A DNA stretch of 50,217 nucleotides from Gammaproteobacteria bacterium (GCA_013373125.1 JABXIK010000003.1:1-50217), one strand, 5' to 3'. Counted from the first letter of the stretch, positions 1 to 11,947 are shown. The notes: a model not told the origin generated them from the letters alone. Program-made: numbers and translations.

Positions 1-1
1 T

Positions 2-22
2 GCAAGCTGAGGCTCAGCTTGC
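2..22. repeat. 10-bp inverted repeat at window edge
   Basis: GCAAGCTGAG and its exact complement are separated by one base. The first 59 bases lie beyond the atpC terminator and carry no gene I can identify. A plus-strand frame starting at base 3 is open through base 111 but has no start inside the window, so it could be either the tail of an unseen gene or chance. Confidence 0.4.
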
Positions 23-59
23 TAAGGATCTTAAATCTTGTGTCACAAATAACAGGCAT

Positions 60-81
60 AAAAAAACCCGCCTAAGCGGGT
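60..81 (-). terminator. Rho-independent terminator of the atp operon
   Basis: ACCCGC (66-71), loop CTAA, GCGGGT (76-81). Read on the minus strand the hairpin is followed by a run of T (60-66). It lies about 30 bases beyond the atpC stop codon and closes the ATP synthase operon. Confidence 0.85.
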
Positions 82-111
82 CTTTTCATTTGAACAATCA
101 TTAATCGAAGA

Positions 112-540
112 TTAACGCTTACCCAATTTTTCGCGGATCTGTTGCAGAGTACGAATCTGCGCCATGGATTCCGCAAGCTGAGAGGCTGCGCGAGAATAAT
201 CAAAGTCACCGCTTTGATTTTCTAGTGCTTGCTCAGCGTGTTTTTTCGCTTCAAGCGCGGCTGCTTCGTCGATGTTATCAGCGCGTAATGCAGTATCAGC
301 TAGAACTGTTACTGAGTTAGGCTGAACTTCTAAGAAGCCACCAGATACGTAGAAGATTTCCTCTTCACCGTTCTGCTTTTTAATGCGAACGGGGCCTGGC
401 TTAAGGGCAGTTAACAAGGCAGCGTGACCTGGCATTACACCAATGTCACCCTGTTCACCTGCTGCTACTACCACTTCAACCAAGCCGGAGAAGATAGCCT
501 CTTCAGCGCTAACGATGTCGCAGTGAACCGTCATTGCCAT
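112..540 (-). CDS. atpC: ATP synthase F1 epsilon subunit
   Basis: The 142-residue product is the epsilon subunit of the F1 sector, part of the central stalk that couples rotation of the c-ring to the catalytic sites and can inhibit ATP hydrolysis. The N-terminal beta-sandwich (about residues 1-88) contains the family stretch [16 protein letters not shown], and the rest is the two-helix C-terminal domain, with length typical of gammaproteobacteria. A GGAG Shine-Dalgarno sequence lies 8 bases before the ATG; a second ATG two codons on is also possible. It is the last gene of the atp operon, 14 bases after atpD, and is followed by a strong terminator. Confidence 0.97.
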   Translation of the reverse strand: MAMTVHCDIVSAEEAIFSGLVEVVVAAGEQGDIGVMPGHAALLTALKPGPVRIKKQNGEEEIFYVSGGFLEVQPNSVTVLADTALRADNIDEAAALEAKKHAEQALENQSGDFDYSRAASQLAESMAQIRTLQQIREKLGKR

Positions 541-554
541 AGCTTTCTCTCCTA

Positions 555-1964
<1,410 letters not shown>

Positions 1965-1988
1965 TTAAAAAACCTTTAATCTGCAAGC

Positions 1989-2849
1989 CTATACCGCTGC
2001 TGCGCCACTACAGATCTCGGAGATCTCTTGTGTGATCGCTGCCTGACGAGCCTTGTTGTATAACAAGTTCAGCTCTTTAATGAAGTCACCAGCGTTATCA
2101 GTGGCGGCTTTCATCGCCAACATACGCGCGGCCATTTCACAGGCTGTGTTTTCCACAACGCCTTGATAAACCTGAGACTCAATGTAACGAACCAACATCT
2201 CATTCAGCAAAGCTGCTGCATCTGGTTCATAAATGTAGTCCCAATGGCCACTTAGTGCTTCGTCTTTTTCAGCTTCAAGCGGTAGAAGTTGTTTAACAGT
2301 TGGTTTTTGCGTCATGGTGTTAACGAATTCGTTACCCACTAGATACAAACGGTCGATTTGGCCGTTATCAAACGCATCTAGCATCACCTTAACGCTACCG
2401 ATTAAATCATTAATTTCTGGCACGTCACCCATGTGGGTCTTGGCTGCAACCACGTTGCCACCGAAACTCTTGAAGAAAGAAACGCCTTTTTGGCCAATGG
2501 CACAAATATCCACTTCGATTTTATCGTTGTGGAACTGTTTCATATCCTTCATCAAGTTACGCAGCAGGTTGGTGTTCAAACCACCACATAGACCACGGTC
2601 CGAAGTAATTACGATGTAACCAACACGTTTTACTTCTCGCTCTTGCAGATAGGCATGACGGTATTCGCTGGTAGCGTTGGCCATGTGGCCTACTACCGCG
2701 CGGATTTTTTCCGCATATGGACGGCCAGCTTCCATTCGAGTCTGCGCTTTACGCATCTTCGAGGCGGCTACCATTTCCATCGCAGAAGTAATCTTTTGCG
2801 TATTTCGAATACTGCCGATTTTCTGCTTAATCTCTTTTCCGACTGCCAT
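1989..2849 (-). CDS. atpG: ATP synthase F1 gamma subunit
   Basis: The 286-residue product is the rotating central shaft of F1. The N-terminal helix ([36 protein letters not shown]) and the C-terminal helix ([18 protein letters not shown]...[16 protein letters not shown]) are the two strands of the coiled coil that enters the alpha3beta3 hexamer; the segment between them is the globular Rossmann-like domain. Its length matches the E. coli protein. It lies between atpA and atpD in the standard order, with gaps of 45 and 36 bases, and nothing looks disrupted. Confidence 0.98.
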   Translation of the reverse strand: MAVGKEIKQKIGSIRNTQKITSAMEMVAASKMRKAQTRMEAGRPYAEKIRAVVGHMANATSEYRHAYLQEREVKRVGYIVITSDRGLCGGLNTNLLRNLMKDMKQFHNDKIEVDICAIGQKGVSFFKSFGGNVVAAKTHMGDVPEINDLIGSVKVMLDAFDNGQIDRLYLVGNEFVNTMTQKPTVKQLLPLEAEKDEALSGHWDYIYEPDAAALLNEMLVRYIESQVYQGVVENTACEMAARMLAMKAATDNAGDFIKELNLLYNKARQAAITQEISEICSGAAAV

Positions 2850-2894
2850 ATGACTGCCCCTATTATCTATTCGGCGAACCGACTAAGCCGAAGC

Positions 2895-4439
2895 TTAGTA
2901 GGTTTGAGTGGCCTTAAATTTCTCAAGTAAGTCTTTCAGACCGTTCTTCTCGTCGTCGCCATATTTACCGGCACCGTTAATAAGATTAACTAGGTCTTTG
3001 AACTCAGCGTGGGCGTAAGAAAGTAATGAAGATTCGAAATCTGCAATTTTCTCAACGGCTACGCCTTTTAGATAACCTTCGTTAGCAGCGAATAGCATGA
3101 TAGCCATTTCTGCTACAGACATTGGCGCGTACTGTTTCTGCTTCATTAGTTCAGTAACAGTTTTACCGTGCTCAAGCTGTTCACGAGTGGCGTCATCTAG
3201 GTCAGATGCGAACGCTGCGAAAGCGGCAAGTTCACGATACTGAGCCAAGGCTAGACGGATACCACCACCTAACTTAGAGATGATCTTAGTTTGTGCAGAA
3301 CCACCAACACGGGATACAGAGATACCGGCGTTCATCGCAGGACGAATACCCGCGTTGAATAGGTTAGTTTCTAAGAAGATCTGACCATCAGTAATGGAGA
3401 TAACGTTTGTTGGTACGAACGCAGATACGTCACCACCTTGGGTTTCGATGATTGGTAGCGCGGTTAAAGAACCGGTTTGACCTTTCACTTCACCGTTGGT
3501 GAATTGTTCAACGTAGTCAGCGTTTACACGTGCTGCACGCTCTAGTAGACGAGAGTGCAAGTAGAATACGTCACCAGGGTATGCTTCACGACCAGGAGGA
3601 CGTTTCAATAGCAATGAAATTTGACGATAAGCCCAAGCTTGTTTAGTCAAATCATCATATACGATTAGAGCGTCTTCACCGCGGTCACGGAAGTATTCAC
3701 CCATGGCACAACCAGCGTACGCAGACAAGAATTGCATAGATGCTGGATCAGATGCAGAAGCGGCAACGATAATGGTGTTTTCCATTGCGCCGTGTTCTTC
3801 AAGCTTACGTACTACGTTAGCAATAGAAGATTGCTTCTGACCGATGGCAACGTATACACACTTAATGCCAGAGTCTTTTTGGTTGATGATGGCGTCGATC
3901 GCCATTGCAGTTTTACCAGTCTGACGGTCACCGATGATCAACTCACGCTGACCACGACCTACTGGTACCATTGCGTCAACTGATTTATAACCAGTTTGCA
4001 CAGGTTGATCTACCGATTTACGAGAGATTACGCCAGGTGCGATGCGTTCTACCGGAGTAGTGATTTTCGCATCGATAGGGCCTTTCCCGTCAATTGGGTT
4101 ACCTAGAGCATCCACTACACGACCTAATAGTTCAGGACCAGTAGGTACTTCAAGGATACGACCAGTACAACGAGCCTTTTGGCCTTCTTGTAGTGGTAGG
4201 TAATCGCCTAATACGATGGCACCTACAGAATCACGCTCAAGGTTAAGCGCCATACCGTATAGACCACCATCAAATTCAATCATTTCGCCGTACATTACGT
4301 CGGCTAGACCGTGGATACGCACGATACCGTCAGCGACGGATACGATTGTACCTTCGGTGCGAGCTTCAGAAGACATATCGAGTTTCTCGATACGGCTTTT
4401 GATCACATCGCTAATTTCGCTAGGATTTAGTTGCTGCAT
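2895..4439 (-). CDS. atpA: ATP synthase F1 alpha subunit
   Basis: The 514-residue product is the non-catalytic alpha subunit, which alternates with beta in the F1 head and supplies the arginine finger. The P-loop GDRQTGKT is at residues 170-177; the Walker B stretch [17 protein letters not shown] and the arginine-finger segment [10 protein letters not shown] follow in the expected places. It starts [14 protein letters not shown], a typical gammaproteobacterial N-terminus. It lies 16 bases after atpH and 45 before atpG. No anomaly was seen. Confidence 0.99.
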   Translation of the reverse strand: MQQLNPSEISDVIKSRIEKLDMSSEARTEGTIVSVADGIVRIHGLADVMYGEMIEFDGGLYGMALNLERDSVGAIVLGDYLPLQEGQKARCTGRILEVPTGPELLGRVVDALGNPIDGKGPIDAKITTPVERIAPGVISRKSVDQPVQTGYKSVDAMVPVGRGQRELIIGDRQTGKTAMAIDAIINQKDSGIKCVYVAIGQKQSSIANVVRKLEEHGAMENTIIVAASASDPASMQFLSAYAGCAMGEYFRDRGEDALIVYDDLTKQAWAYRQISLLLKRPPGREAYPGDVFYLHSRLLERAARVNADYVEQFTNGEVKGQTGSLTALPIIETQGGDVSAFVPTNVISITDGQIFLETNLFNAGIRPAMNAGISVSRVGGSAQTKIISKLGGGIRLALAQYRELAAFAAFASDLDDATREQLEHGKTVTELMKQKQYAPMSVAEMAIMLFAANEGYLKGVAVEKIADFESSLLSYAHAEFKDLVNLINGAGKYGDDEKNGLKDLLEKFKATQTY

Positions 4440-4455
4440 GCTTTATCCCTCAAAC

Positions 4456-4992
4456 TCAGGAGTTCATCGCTTCGGCTAACTTGGCCAACTTACCTTTAAG
4501 ACTACCGTCGATCACCAGGTCACCCGCACGGATGATGGCGCCGCCTACTAATGTTGCATCAACAGAAGTAGTTACACGTACGTCTTTTTCAAGTTTGGCT
4601 TTGAGAGCTTGAGTCAATTTTTGCTTGGTATCGTCCGTTACATCAAAAGCAGAGATGATTTCTACATCTACGGCTTTTTCTAGCTCGGCCTTCAAGTGCT
4701 CAAATTGCTCGAAAATTTGTGGTAACAAGGAAATACGTTTGTTTTCCGCTAGAACGCTCACTAGGTTTTGACCCGCTTCGTTCAATGTATCACCACAAAC
4801 ATCTACAAATGTTTGAGCTTGCTGTGCGCCAGTCAGGTTAGGGTTGGATAACACTTCAACCACTTTTTCCTGTTCGGCAACGTTGCTGGCTACTGAAAGC
4901 ATGTCAGACCATGCTTGCAATGCGCCAGCATCAACAGCTGCTTGGAAGGCTGCTTTCGCGTATGGACGTGCCAATGTTGAAAGTTCAGCCAT
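4456..4992 (-). CDS. atpH: ATP synthase F1 delta subunit
   Basis: The 178-residue product is the delta subunit (OSCP homologue) that ties the top of F1 to the b-subunit peripheral stalk. The N-terminal helical domain begins MAELSTLARPYAKAAFQAA, a clear family signature, and the C-terminal end VGGAIIRAGDLVIDGSLKGKLAKLAE is the conserved delta-family motif. Only 12 bases separate it from atpF upstream and 16 from atpA downstream. Length is usual for the family. Confidence 0.97.
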   Translation of the reverse strand: MAELSTLARPYAKAAFQAAVDAGALQAWSDMLSVASNVAEQEKVVEVLSNPNLTGAQQAQTFVDVCGDTLNEAGQNLVSVLAENKRISLLPQIFEQFEHLKAELEKAVDVEIISAFDVTDDTKQKLTQALKAKLEKDVRVTTSVDATLVGGAIIRAGDLVIDGSLKGKLAKLAEAMNS

Positions 4993-5004
4993 GGTAAACC
5001 TCGC

Positions 5005-5475
5005 TTATAGCTCTTCTGCCAATTTATCAAGAAGCGCATTGTGCTTCTCAACATCAATTGAGGTTTCCAGGATTTTAGAAGCACCGGCTACTGCTAGTGT
5101 AGAAACTTTAGTACGTAGAGTTTCTTTTGCGCGGTTAACTTCTTGATCAATTTCTGCTTGAGCAGCGGCTTTAAGACGCTCACCTTCTTGACGAGCCGTT
5201 TCTTTGGCTTCGTCAATGATTTGGCTTGCGCGCTTATTGGCTTGCTCAATGACTTGGGCAGCTTGCTCTTTTGCTTCACGGATCTGAGAAGTGGCTTTTT
5301 CTTGAGCCAATTTCAGATCACGTTCAGCGCGATTTGCTGCGTCCAAACCATCTGCGATTTTCTTTGCACGTTCTTGCATTGCATTGATTAGCGGAGGCCA
5401 AACAAACTTCATGCAGAAAGCAACGAAAACAGCAAAGGCGATGATTTGGCCAATCAGAGTCAAATTAATATTCAC
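5005..5475 (-). CDS. atpF: ATP synthase Fo b subunit
   Basis: The 156-residue product is the peripheral-stalk subunit. An N-terminal membrane helix (about residues 4-26, [24 protein letters not shown]) is followed by a long charged helix rich in A, E, K, Q and R, forming the right-handed coiled-coil dimer, and a C-terminal delta-binding region. Length equals that of E. coli AtpF. It sits between atpE and atpH, 44 and 12 bases away. A single b gene is present, with no b-prime. Confidence 0.97.
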   Translation of the reverse strand: MNINLTLIGQIIAFAVFVAFCMKFVWPPLINAMQERAKKIADGLDAANRAERDLKLAQEKATSQIREAKEQAAQVIEQANKRASQIIDEAKETARQEGERLKAAAQAEIDQEVNRAKETLRTKVSTLAVAGASKILETSIDVEKHNALLDKLAEEL

Positions 5476-5519
5476 GCCTTAGTCCTCTAGTTCGTTGTGT
5501 TACGTATGAAAGTTAAAAA

Positions 5520-5750
<231 letters not shown>

Positions 5751-5807
5751 TTACTCCAGTTTTTTAAAGTTAAGTTAAAATTAACGGTTAAGTTAAAGGG
5801 TTAAAAA

Positions 5808-6722
<915 letters not shown>

Positions 6723-6741
6723 TCACTCTCGTCCAAAAGGT

Positions 6742-7113
6742 TTATATTTTTGCAATTTTAGAAACAAATATGTTTACGCACTGCACGGCACAAAAGGTGA
6801 TGAACAATGCGAAAAAATCTAAGGGTTGAATCAGCTTAAACGCTGCAGCAAACCCAACCGCTGTTAATAACATTTTCCAGGTGCCGCCTTGATAAAACGA
6901 CTGCAGAACATTTTCCACCTGGCGCGCCCCGGTATACATAAACGCTTTGTGAATAAAATAAGCGTTGGGAATGGCGCAAATTAATCCACCAGCTAAGGCG
7001 GAAATGGCCGCATCTTGGCTGCGTAATAAGAACAACAGCGCACAGGTAAACGTCAGGGCAAACTGAACCAAGGAAATACGATAAACCGGAGGGCGAGAAA
7101 TGGTTTGTCTCAA
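6742..7113 (-). CDS. atpI: ATP synthase accessory protein I
   Basis: The 123-residue protein has four hydrophobic segments, typical of AtpI, a poorly conserved helper thought to assist c-ring assembly or magnesium supply to the ATP synthase. Assignment rests mainly on position as first gene of the atp operon plus the membrane profile and the N-terminal RPPVYRISLVQFALTF stretch. The start codon is TTG (7113-7111), supported by a GGAG Shine-Dalgarno sequence six bases upstream (CCGGAGATTAGA then TTG); I see no better ATG. The operon promoter lies 71 bases upstream. Confidence 0.88.
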   Translation of the reverse strand: MRQTISRPPVYRISLVQFALTFTCALLFLLRSQDAAISALAGGLICAIPNAYFIHKAFMYTGARQVENVLQSFYQGGTWKMLLTAVGFAAAFKLIQPLDFFALFITFCAVQCVNIFVSKIAKI

Positions 7114-7183
7114 TCTAATCTCCGGCTGTTACAACCTCGAACAGCGATTAATCACTAACATTACCCTAAATAAGGCGCGCCGA

Positions 7184-7212
7184 ATTATATTGACTATACC
7201 GCCTAGCTTCAA
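7184..7212 (-). promoter_or_regulatory. sigma-70-type promoter of the atp operon
   Basis: On the minus strand, TTGAAG (7212-7207) and a perfect TATAAT (7189-7184) are separated by exactly 17 bases. Transcription should begin near 7177, giving a leader of about 64 bases before the TTG start of atpI. Confidence 0.75.
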
Positions 7213-7268
7213 CCAACCATTCACTTTATTCGCATTTAAATTGGGCAATGTCGCCCCGAGATTCCGCC

Positions 7269-7304
7269 ACACTGCACAAAAAACGAGCAAAGCGCAGGCA
7301 GTGT
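7269..7304. repeat. inverted repeat between atpI and parB
   Basis: ACACTGC (7269-7275) and GCAGTGT (7298-7304) pair around a 22-base loop. It lies upstream of the atp promoter and beyond the parB terminator hairpin. No T run follows on either strand, so it is not an obvious terminator; it might be a protein site. Confidence 0.35.
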
Positions 7305-7335
7305 AGTTGGCTTATTCGGGGATAGCAATGAAATA

Positions 7336-7363
7336 CCGAGCCATATCCAAGGATATGGCTCGG
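7336..7363 (-). terminator. strong hairpin after parB
   Basis: A perfect 13-bp stem, CCGAGCCATATCC and its complement, has a two-base loop (AA on the plus strand), 10 bases beyond the parB stop. The T run on the minus strand is weak (TATTT), so termination or 3' end protection is inferred from stability and position. Confidence 0.6.
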
Positions 7364-7372
7364 CTTTGGGAG

Positions 7373-8272
7373 TTACTTGATGTGATTTAAGATGCCGTCC
7401 AGCTCATCAAGGCTAGAATAGCTGATGACTAATTTACCTTGGCCTTTAGCGTTATGCTTCAGTTCAACCTTAGCGCCTAAGCGCTCTCCAAGTGAGCCTT
7501 CTAGGCGCTGAATATTAGGGTCGCGCGCAGGGGTCGCTGGGGTTTTCTTCTGTTCGTGCCAAGTACGTACCAAGGCTTCGGTTTGACGCACGGTAAAGGC
7601 TTTCGCCACGACCTGACGGGCTGCCTCACTTTGGTGCTCACCTTGTAAACCTAACAAGGCACGGGCATGGCCCATTTCAATATCACCATGCTCAAGCAGG
7701 GTACGCACATCGTCATTGAGATTCATTAGACGCAGAAGATTGGTCACCGTGACGCGGCTTTTACCCACAGCGTCTGCCACTTGCTGCTGAGTCAGCTCGA
7801 ATTCTTCTTGCAAGCGATGCAAGGCCACCGCTTCTTCCATAGGGTTTAGGTTTTCCCTTTGGATGTTTTCAATGAGCGCCATGGCGATGGCGGCTTCATC
7901 TGCCACCTCGCGAATAATCGCCGGCACTTCATGTAAGCCTGCCATTTGTGCAGCACGCCAACGACGCTCACCCGCAATGATTTCGTATTTGGTGTTATTA
8001 GTGTTAGGGGAGATCGCACGCACCACGATCGGCTGCATGATGCCTTGTGCTTTAATCGAGGCCGCTAATTCTTCCAGAGCCTCTGGATGCATGTCTTTAC
8101 GTGGCTGGTACTGACCCGGCTGTAAGAATTCTACCGGTAGTTGCTTTAATACGTCTTTCGCACTCGTGGTCTCGGTAGCATCATCGGTATGACTTGGATT
8201 CGCTTGACTGGCCGCAGCCCCCGCCAAAAGGGCATCCAACCCCATTCCACCTAATCCACGTTTTTTTGCCAT
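7373..8272 (-). CDS. parB: chromosome-partitioning protein ParB
   Basis: ParB binds parS sites near the origin, spreads or slides as a CTP-dependent clamp, and works with ParA to segregate origins. The ParB/Sulfiredoxin-like domain carries the GERRWRA motif and ENIQRENLNPMEEA, followed by the helix-turn-helix LTQQQVADAVGKSRVTVTNLLRL and a C-terminal dimerisation domain. I prefer the ATG at 8272 (299 residues, MAKKRGLGGMGLDALL), which matches family N-termini; an in-frame GTG four codons upstream is possible. parA lies 28 bases upstream. Two parS sites are found in the recF region (21.27 and 21.90 kb). Confidence 0.96.
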   Translation of the reverse strand: MAKKRGLGGMGLDALLAGAAASQANPSHTDDATETTSAKDVLKQLPVEFLQPGQYQPRKDMHPEALEELAASIKAQGIMQPIVVRAISPNTNNTKYEIIAGERRWRAAQMAGLHEVPAIIREVADEAAIAMALIENIQRENLNPMEEAVALHRLQEEFELTQQQVADAVGKSRVTVTNLLRLMNLNDDVRTLLEHGDIEMGHARALLGLQGEHQSEAARQVVAKAFTVRQTEALVRTWHEQKKTPATPARDPNIQRLEGSLGERLGAKVELKHNAKGQGKLVISYSSLDELDGILNHIK

Positions 8273-8300
8273 GTTTGTTGTCACTTAATAAATAAGAAGA

Positions 8301-9074
8301 TTAATGTTCTACCGATTTGTTTTTACGATTCACTTCGCCCGCTAATGCCAGATAAGCCACGGCACCGCGAGACGTTTTATCATAACACAGCACTGGCATC
8401 CCATAACTAGGGGCTTCAGCCAGACGGATGTTACGAGGAATAACCGTTCCATACACCTTGTCGCCAAAGTGATTAATCAATTGCGCCGATACATCCGTAG
8501 TTAGACTCGCTCTTGGGTCGTACATGGTGCGCAATAAACCATCGATTTCTAAATCAGGGTTGATTTGTTTGATGCGTTCAATGGTGCTCATCAAAGCACT
8601 CAAGCCTTCCAATGCATAGTATTCGCATTGCATCGGAATAATGATGCCATCCGCGGCGACAAACGCATTCACGGTCAGCATGTTTAATGACGGAGGACAG
8701 TCGATCAAGATGTAATCATAGTCATCTTTTACGGCATCTAGCGCCACCTTGAGGCGACGCTCTTTACCTTCGATATCCATGAGCGCCACTTCTGCTGCGG
8801 TTAAATCACCATTGGCGGGAATCATGTCAAACCCCGCAGGATCGGTGGCAACTTTCACGTCATTCACGGATAAACCTTCCACTAATAAATCGTATATGGA
8901 GGTTTCCAATTCATGTTTATTCACACCACTGCCCATGGTGGCGTTACCTTGGGGATCAAGATCGATGACCAATACTTTACGCTTGGTGGCCACCAAAGAG
9001 GCGGATAGATTCACTGTGGTGGTGGTTTTACCCACACCGCCTTTTTGGTTAGCAATTGCGATTATTCGACCCAA
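8301..9074 (-). CDS. parA: chromosome-partitioning ATPase ParA (Soj)
   Basis: The 257-residue P-loop ATPase binds DNA non-specifically in its ATP form and moves ParB-parS complexes. The deviant Walker A motif KGGVGKTT is at residues 11-18 with the signature lysine; the stretches VLVIDLDPQGNAT and YILIDCPPSLNMLTVNA are the ParA-family A-prime and Walker B motifs. The absence of an N-terminal regulatory helix-turn-helix marks it as a chromosomal Soj type rather than a plasmid ParA. It is upstream of parB in a two-gene unit and 166 bases downstream of rsmG. Confidence 0.97.
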   Translation of the reverse strand: MGRIIAIANQKGGVGKTTTTVNLSASLVATKRKVLVIDLDPQGNATMGSGVNKHELETSIYDLLVEGLSVNDVKVATDPAGFDMIPANGDLTAAEVALMDIEGKERRLKVALDAVKDDYDYILIDCPPSLNMLTVNAFVAADGIIIPMQCEYYALEGLSALMSTIERIKQINPDLEIDGLLRTMYDPRASLTTDVSAQLINHFGDKVYGTVIPRNIRLAEAPSYGMPVLCYDKTSRGAVAYLALAGEVNRKNKSVEH

Positions 9075-9111
9075 TTTGAATACCTTTACACAGCTGTTGC
9101 GCTCGTAAAAT

Positions 9112-9193
9112 CGGCGTTTAAAACAAGCTTGAAGTGCTCGGTAGAAATGAACTACTCAAAGCGCCTTACGCATTCTTGCTTGAATTTGCCTTG
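9112..9193 (+). repeat. possible diverged copy (D) of the nested inverted-repeat element
   Basis: The head CGGCGTT (9112-9118) and tail GCCTTG (9188-9193) match the element seen at 20.7, 36.6, 36.8 and 48.2 kb. The outer arms CAAGCTTGAA (9124-9133) and TTCTTGCTTG (9173-9182) pair with two mismatches, and an inner stem GTAG/CTAC (9141-9144, 9152-9155) is present. It is longer (82 bases) and less regular than the other copies, so membership is tentative. Confidence 0.4.
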
Positions 9194-9224
9194 CCTTTAC
9201 CACGCGCATATCGCGTGAAAAGGC
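9193..9224 (-). other. two-part hairpin in the rsmG-parA gap
   Basis: GCCTTT (9193-9198) and CACGCG (9201-9206) pair with CGCGTG (9212-9217) and AAAGGC (9219-9224). It lies between the rsmG stop and the parA start and could act as a partial terminator or leader structure. There is no long T run beyond it. Confidence 0.45.
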
Positions 9225-9240
9225 ATTTATACTGGACGCG

Positions 9241-9858
9241 TTAATTCTTCTTAATCTTGACCAGATGACGTTCCCCTTCTTCTCCGGGAACATGCAAGGC
9301 GAAACAGTCTACCACACTCACTCGATCATCCAATTGCTGTATTTCACCCTCTGGGTAAATGCCTTTCATGGCGTAAAAGAAGCCGTCTTCTTTAAGCAAA
9401 TGAATACTGCCATCCACCATATCTTTCAATGTGGCAAATGCCCGAGAGGTGATGGCGTCAAACAAAGGCGCCTCGAAAGACTCGATACGTGACTGCACAG
9501 GGGTCATATTTTGCAGTTTCAATTCGATTTTGCTTTGGGTTAAAAATCGCGTTTTTTTACCGTTACTGTCCAGCAAGGTGAATTGTTTTTCTGGAAAACA
9601 AATGGACATGGGAATGCCTGGCAAACCCGGCCCAGTGCCCACATCTAAAATTCGCTCACCAGTAATATGAGGAATGATGCTCAAGCTATCCAACAAATGG
9701 CGACTGATCATCTCCTGTGGATCACGCACTGCGGTCAAGTTGTAGGCTTTGTTCCATTTCACCAACAAGGCGTGATAATCCAGTAGCAACTGAATTTTAT
9801 CTTCGCTTAATTCAAGGCCTTGCTTAATTAAGCCGGTTTTTAAAAGTGCGTCGTACAT
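9241..9858 (-). CDS. rsmG: 16S rRNA (guanine-N7) methyltransferase RsmG (GidB)
   Basis: RsmG methylates N7 of G527 (E. coli numbering) in 16S rRNA with S-adenosylmethionine; loss gives low-level streptomycin resistance in several bacteria. The 205-residue protein has the SAM-binding motif ILDVGTGPGLPGIPMSI at residues 70-86, preceded by the family stretch KWNKAYNLTAVRDPQEMISRHLLDSL. Length and order (mnmG-rsmG-parA-parB) are standard for Pseudomonas-like genomes. The gap to mnmG (178 bases) holds the GACGTC inverted blocks, which may separate the two genes transcriptionally. Confidence 0.97.
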   Translation of the reverse strand: MYDALLKTGLIKQGLELSEDKIQLLLDYHALLVKWNKAYNLTAVRDPQEMISRHLLDSLSIIPHITGERILDVGTGPGLPGIPMSICFPEKQFTLLDSNGKKTRFLTQSKIELKLQNMTPVQSRIESFEAPLFDAITSRAFATLKDMVDGSIHLLKEDGFFYAMKGIYPEGEIQQLDDRVSVVDCFALHVPGEEGERHLVKIKKN

Positions 9859-9871
9859 GTGTGTCCTAATG

Positions 9872-10017
9872 AGTCGGACGTCGAGTACCAGACGTCAGAC
9901 GCTAAACTTTTCAGCTATTCATGCAACTAAAAATGTAATCGCAATTGGAAATTGATAACTGTTTTTTAGATATTGATGAAACAAAAGCATCAGACGTCCG
10001 ACCTCAGACGCCTGACT
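9872..10017. repeat. imperfect 31-bp inverted GACGTC-rich blocks flanking an AT-rich core
   Basis: The left block (9872-9902) begins AGTCGGACGTC and the right block (about 9987-10017) read in reverse complement begins AGTCAGGCGTC; I count about 20 matches in 31 positions. Each block also contains internal GACGTCNGAC-type repeats. The roughly 84-base core is AT-rich and noncoding. The layout resembles a degenerate MITE-like insertion or a recombination remnant in the mnmG-rsmG gap. I see no convincing target-site duplication. Confidence 0.45.
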
Positions 10018-10036
10018 CAATCCTATCACTTAAAAA

Positions 10037-11923
10037 TTAAGCTGATTGTTTCTGCACGCTATGATGCTTTTTCAAATAAATCAGCAACTGACTCAAAGCC
10101 GCCGGAGTCACCCCTTGAATACGGCTAGCCGTACCTAGGGTTTCAGGCTGTAACGTCGAAAGCTTTTGCACGATCTCGTTACTTAATCCGCCTACCTTGG
10201 TGTAATCCAATTCTTTAGGCAGTTTGGTATTTTCATAGCGGCGCATTTGCTCAATTTCTTCCAGCTGACGCGCAATATAACCTTCGTACTTGGCGGCGAT
10301 TTGTACTTGCTCTGCCACTTGCGGGTCCGCTACCGCTTCGCCTTTTAAGTGGGCCAAATCTTTGTATTCGATTTCTGGACGTTTCAATAAATCCATCAAG
10401 CTGTATTCGCGAGTCAGCGGCGTTTTCACTAGGGTTTCTAATTCTTTACTCTCAGCTGAACCGGCTTGAATCCAGGTGCTCTTCAAACGTTGCGCTTCAC
10501 GTTCAATGGCTTCACGTTTTTCGCAAAATGCCGCCCAACGCTCTTCACCCACTAAACCAAGCTCACGACCCTTTTCGGTTAAACGTAGATCGGCATTGTC
10601 TTCACGTAAAATCAAACGATATTCCGCACGAGAGGTGAACATGCGGTAAGGCTCATTGGTGCCCATGGTGATTAAGTCATCCACAAGCACACCTAGGTAA
10701 GCTTCGTCACGACGCGGATACCATGCATCTTTTTCCATACTGCGCAAAGCCGCGTTGGTACCAGCAAGCAAACCTTGTGCACCGGCTTCTTCATATCCCG
10801 TGGTGCCATTGATTTGCCCCGCGAAGAACAAGCCATTCATGAACTTGGTTTCTAGGCTGTGTTTTAAATCCTGTGGATTAAAGTAATCGTATTCGATGGC
10901 ATAGCCTGGGCGTGTAATGTGCGCGTTTTCAAAACCCTTCATGCTGTGGATAAGCGCCACTTGCACGTCAAATGGTAAGCTGGTGCTGATGCCGTTTGGG
11001 TACAATTCGTGTGTGGATAATCCTTCTGGTTCCACAAATATTTGGTGAGAGGTTTTATCCGCAAAGCGCATGACCTTGTCTTCGATAGACGGGCAATAAC
11101 GCGGGCCCACACCTTCGATCACACCAGAATACATTGGGCTGCGATCCAAACCACCACGTATTATTTCGTGAGTGCGCTCATTGGTATGGGTAATAAAGCA
11201 ATCGATTTGCTCTGGGTGATCCGCTTGTGAGCCCATGAATGACATGACAGGGGTCACATCATCACCCGGTTGGCGCTGCATCACAGAGAAATCCACACTG
11301 CGCGCATCAATACGGGCAGGGGTGCCGGTTTTTAAGCGGCCCACATTAAACGGTAATTCACGTAAACGCTGAGATAGGGCGTTAGACGGGGGATCGCCAG
11401 CGCGACCACCTTGATAGTTATCCAAACCTATGTGGATAACACCACCTAAGAACGTACCTGTGGTTAACACCACGGAATCGGCATAAATACGAATACCAGC
11501 CTGAGTGACCACGCCTTTTACCGTGTCACCTTCGACGATCAAGTCATCACAGGCTTGTTGGAAAAACTCAAGATTCGGTTGGTTTTCCACAATATCGCGA
11601 ATCGCCGCTTTATATAGAGCACGGTCTGCTTGGGCTCGAGTAGCACGTACCGCAGGGCCTTTACGGCTATTAAGGGTACGAAACTGAATACCGCCCTTAT
11701 CGGTGGCGCGCGCCATGGCCCCATCAAAGGCATCAATTTCTTTCACCAAGTGGGATTTACCAATCCCACCAATAGCAGGGTTACATGACATGACCCCAAC
11801 GGTTTCGATGCTGTGGGTTAATAGCAGGGTTTTACACCCCATACGTGCAGCTGCTAAGCAGGCCTCGGTACCAGCATGGCCACCGCCCACTACAATCACG
11901 TCATAACGCTTTGGAAAATCCAC
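10037..11923 (-). CDS. mnmG: tRNA uridine 5-carboxymethylaminomethyl modification enzyme MnmG (GidA)
   Basis: MnmG is the FAD-binding partner of MnmE; together they install the (carboxymethyl)aminomethyl group at wobble uridine 34 of several tRNAs. The N-terminal dinucleotide fold [23 protein letters not shown], the [18 protein letters not shown] motif, and the C-terminal segment [20 protein letters not shown] match the family. I place the start at GTG 11923 (628 residues, VDFPKRYDV): a near-perfect AGAGGTG lies five bases upstream, whereas the upstream ATG (11941) would put that ribosome-binding site inside the gene. MnmE is nearby at 13.7-15.1 kb. Confidence 0.97.
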   Translation of the reverse strand: MDFPKRYDVIVVGGGHAGTEACLAAARMGCKTLLLTHSIETVGVMSCNPAIGGIGKSHLVKEIDAFDGAMARATDKGGIQFRTLNSRKGPAVRATRAQADRALYKAAIRDIVENQPNLEFFQQACDDLIVEGDTVKGVVTQAGIRIYADSVVLTTGTFLGGVIHIGLDNYQGGRAGDPPSNALSQRLRELPFNVGRLKTGTPARIDARSVDFSVMQRQPGDDVTPVMSFMGSQADHPEQIDCFITHTNERTHEIIRGGLDRSPMYSGVIEGVGPRYCPSIEDKVMRFADKTSHQIFVEPEGLSTHELYPNGISTSLPFDVQVALIHSMKGFENAHITRPGYAIEYDYFNPQDLKHSLETKFMNGLFFAGQINGTTGYEEAGAQGLLAGTNAALRSMEKDAWYPRRDEAYLGVLVDDLITMGTNEPYRMFTSRAEYRLILREDNADLRLTEKGRELGLVGEERWAAFCEKREAIEREAQRLKSTWIQAGSAESKELETLVKTPLTREYSLMDLLKRPEIEYKDLAHLKGEAVADPQVAEQVQIAAKYEGYIARQLEEIEQMRRYENTKLPKELDYTKVGGLSNEIVQKLSTLQPETLGTASRIQGVTPAALSQLLIYLKKHHSVQKQSA

Positions 11924-11947
11924 GCAATCACCTCTGCACATATAAAC

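Noticed and set aside
7269..7304. atpI-parB inverted repeat as a copy of the repeat element
   Set aside because: It contains GAGCAA and GCGCAG-like words but in the wrong order, with no head or tail.
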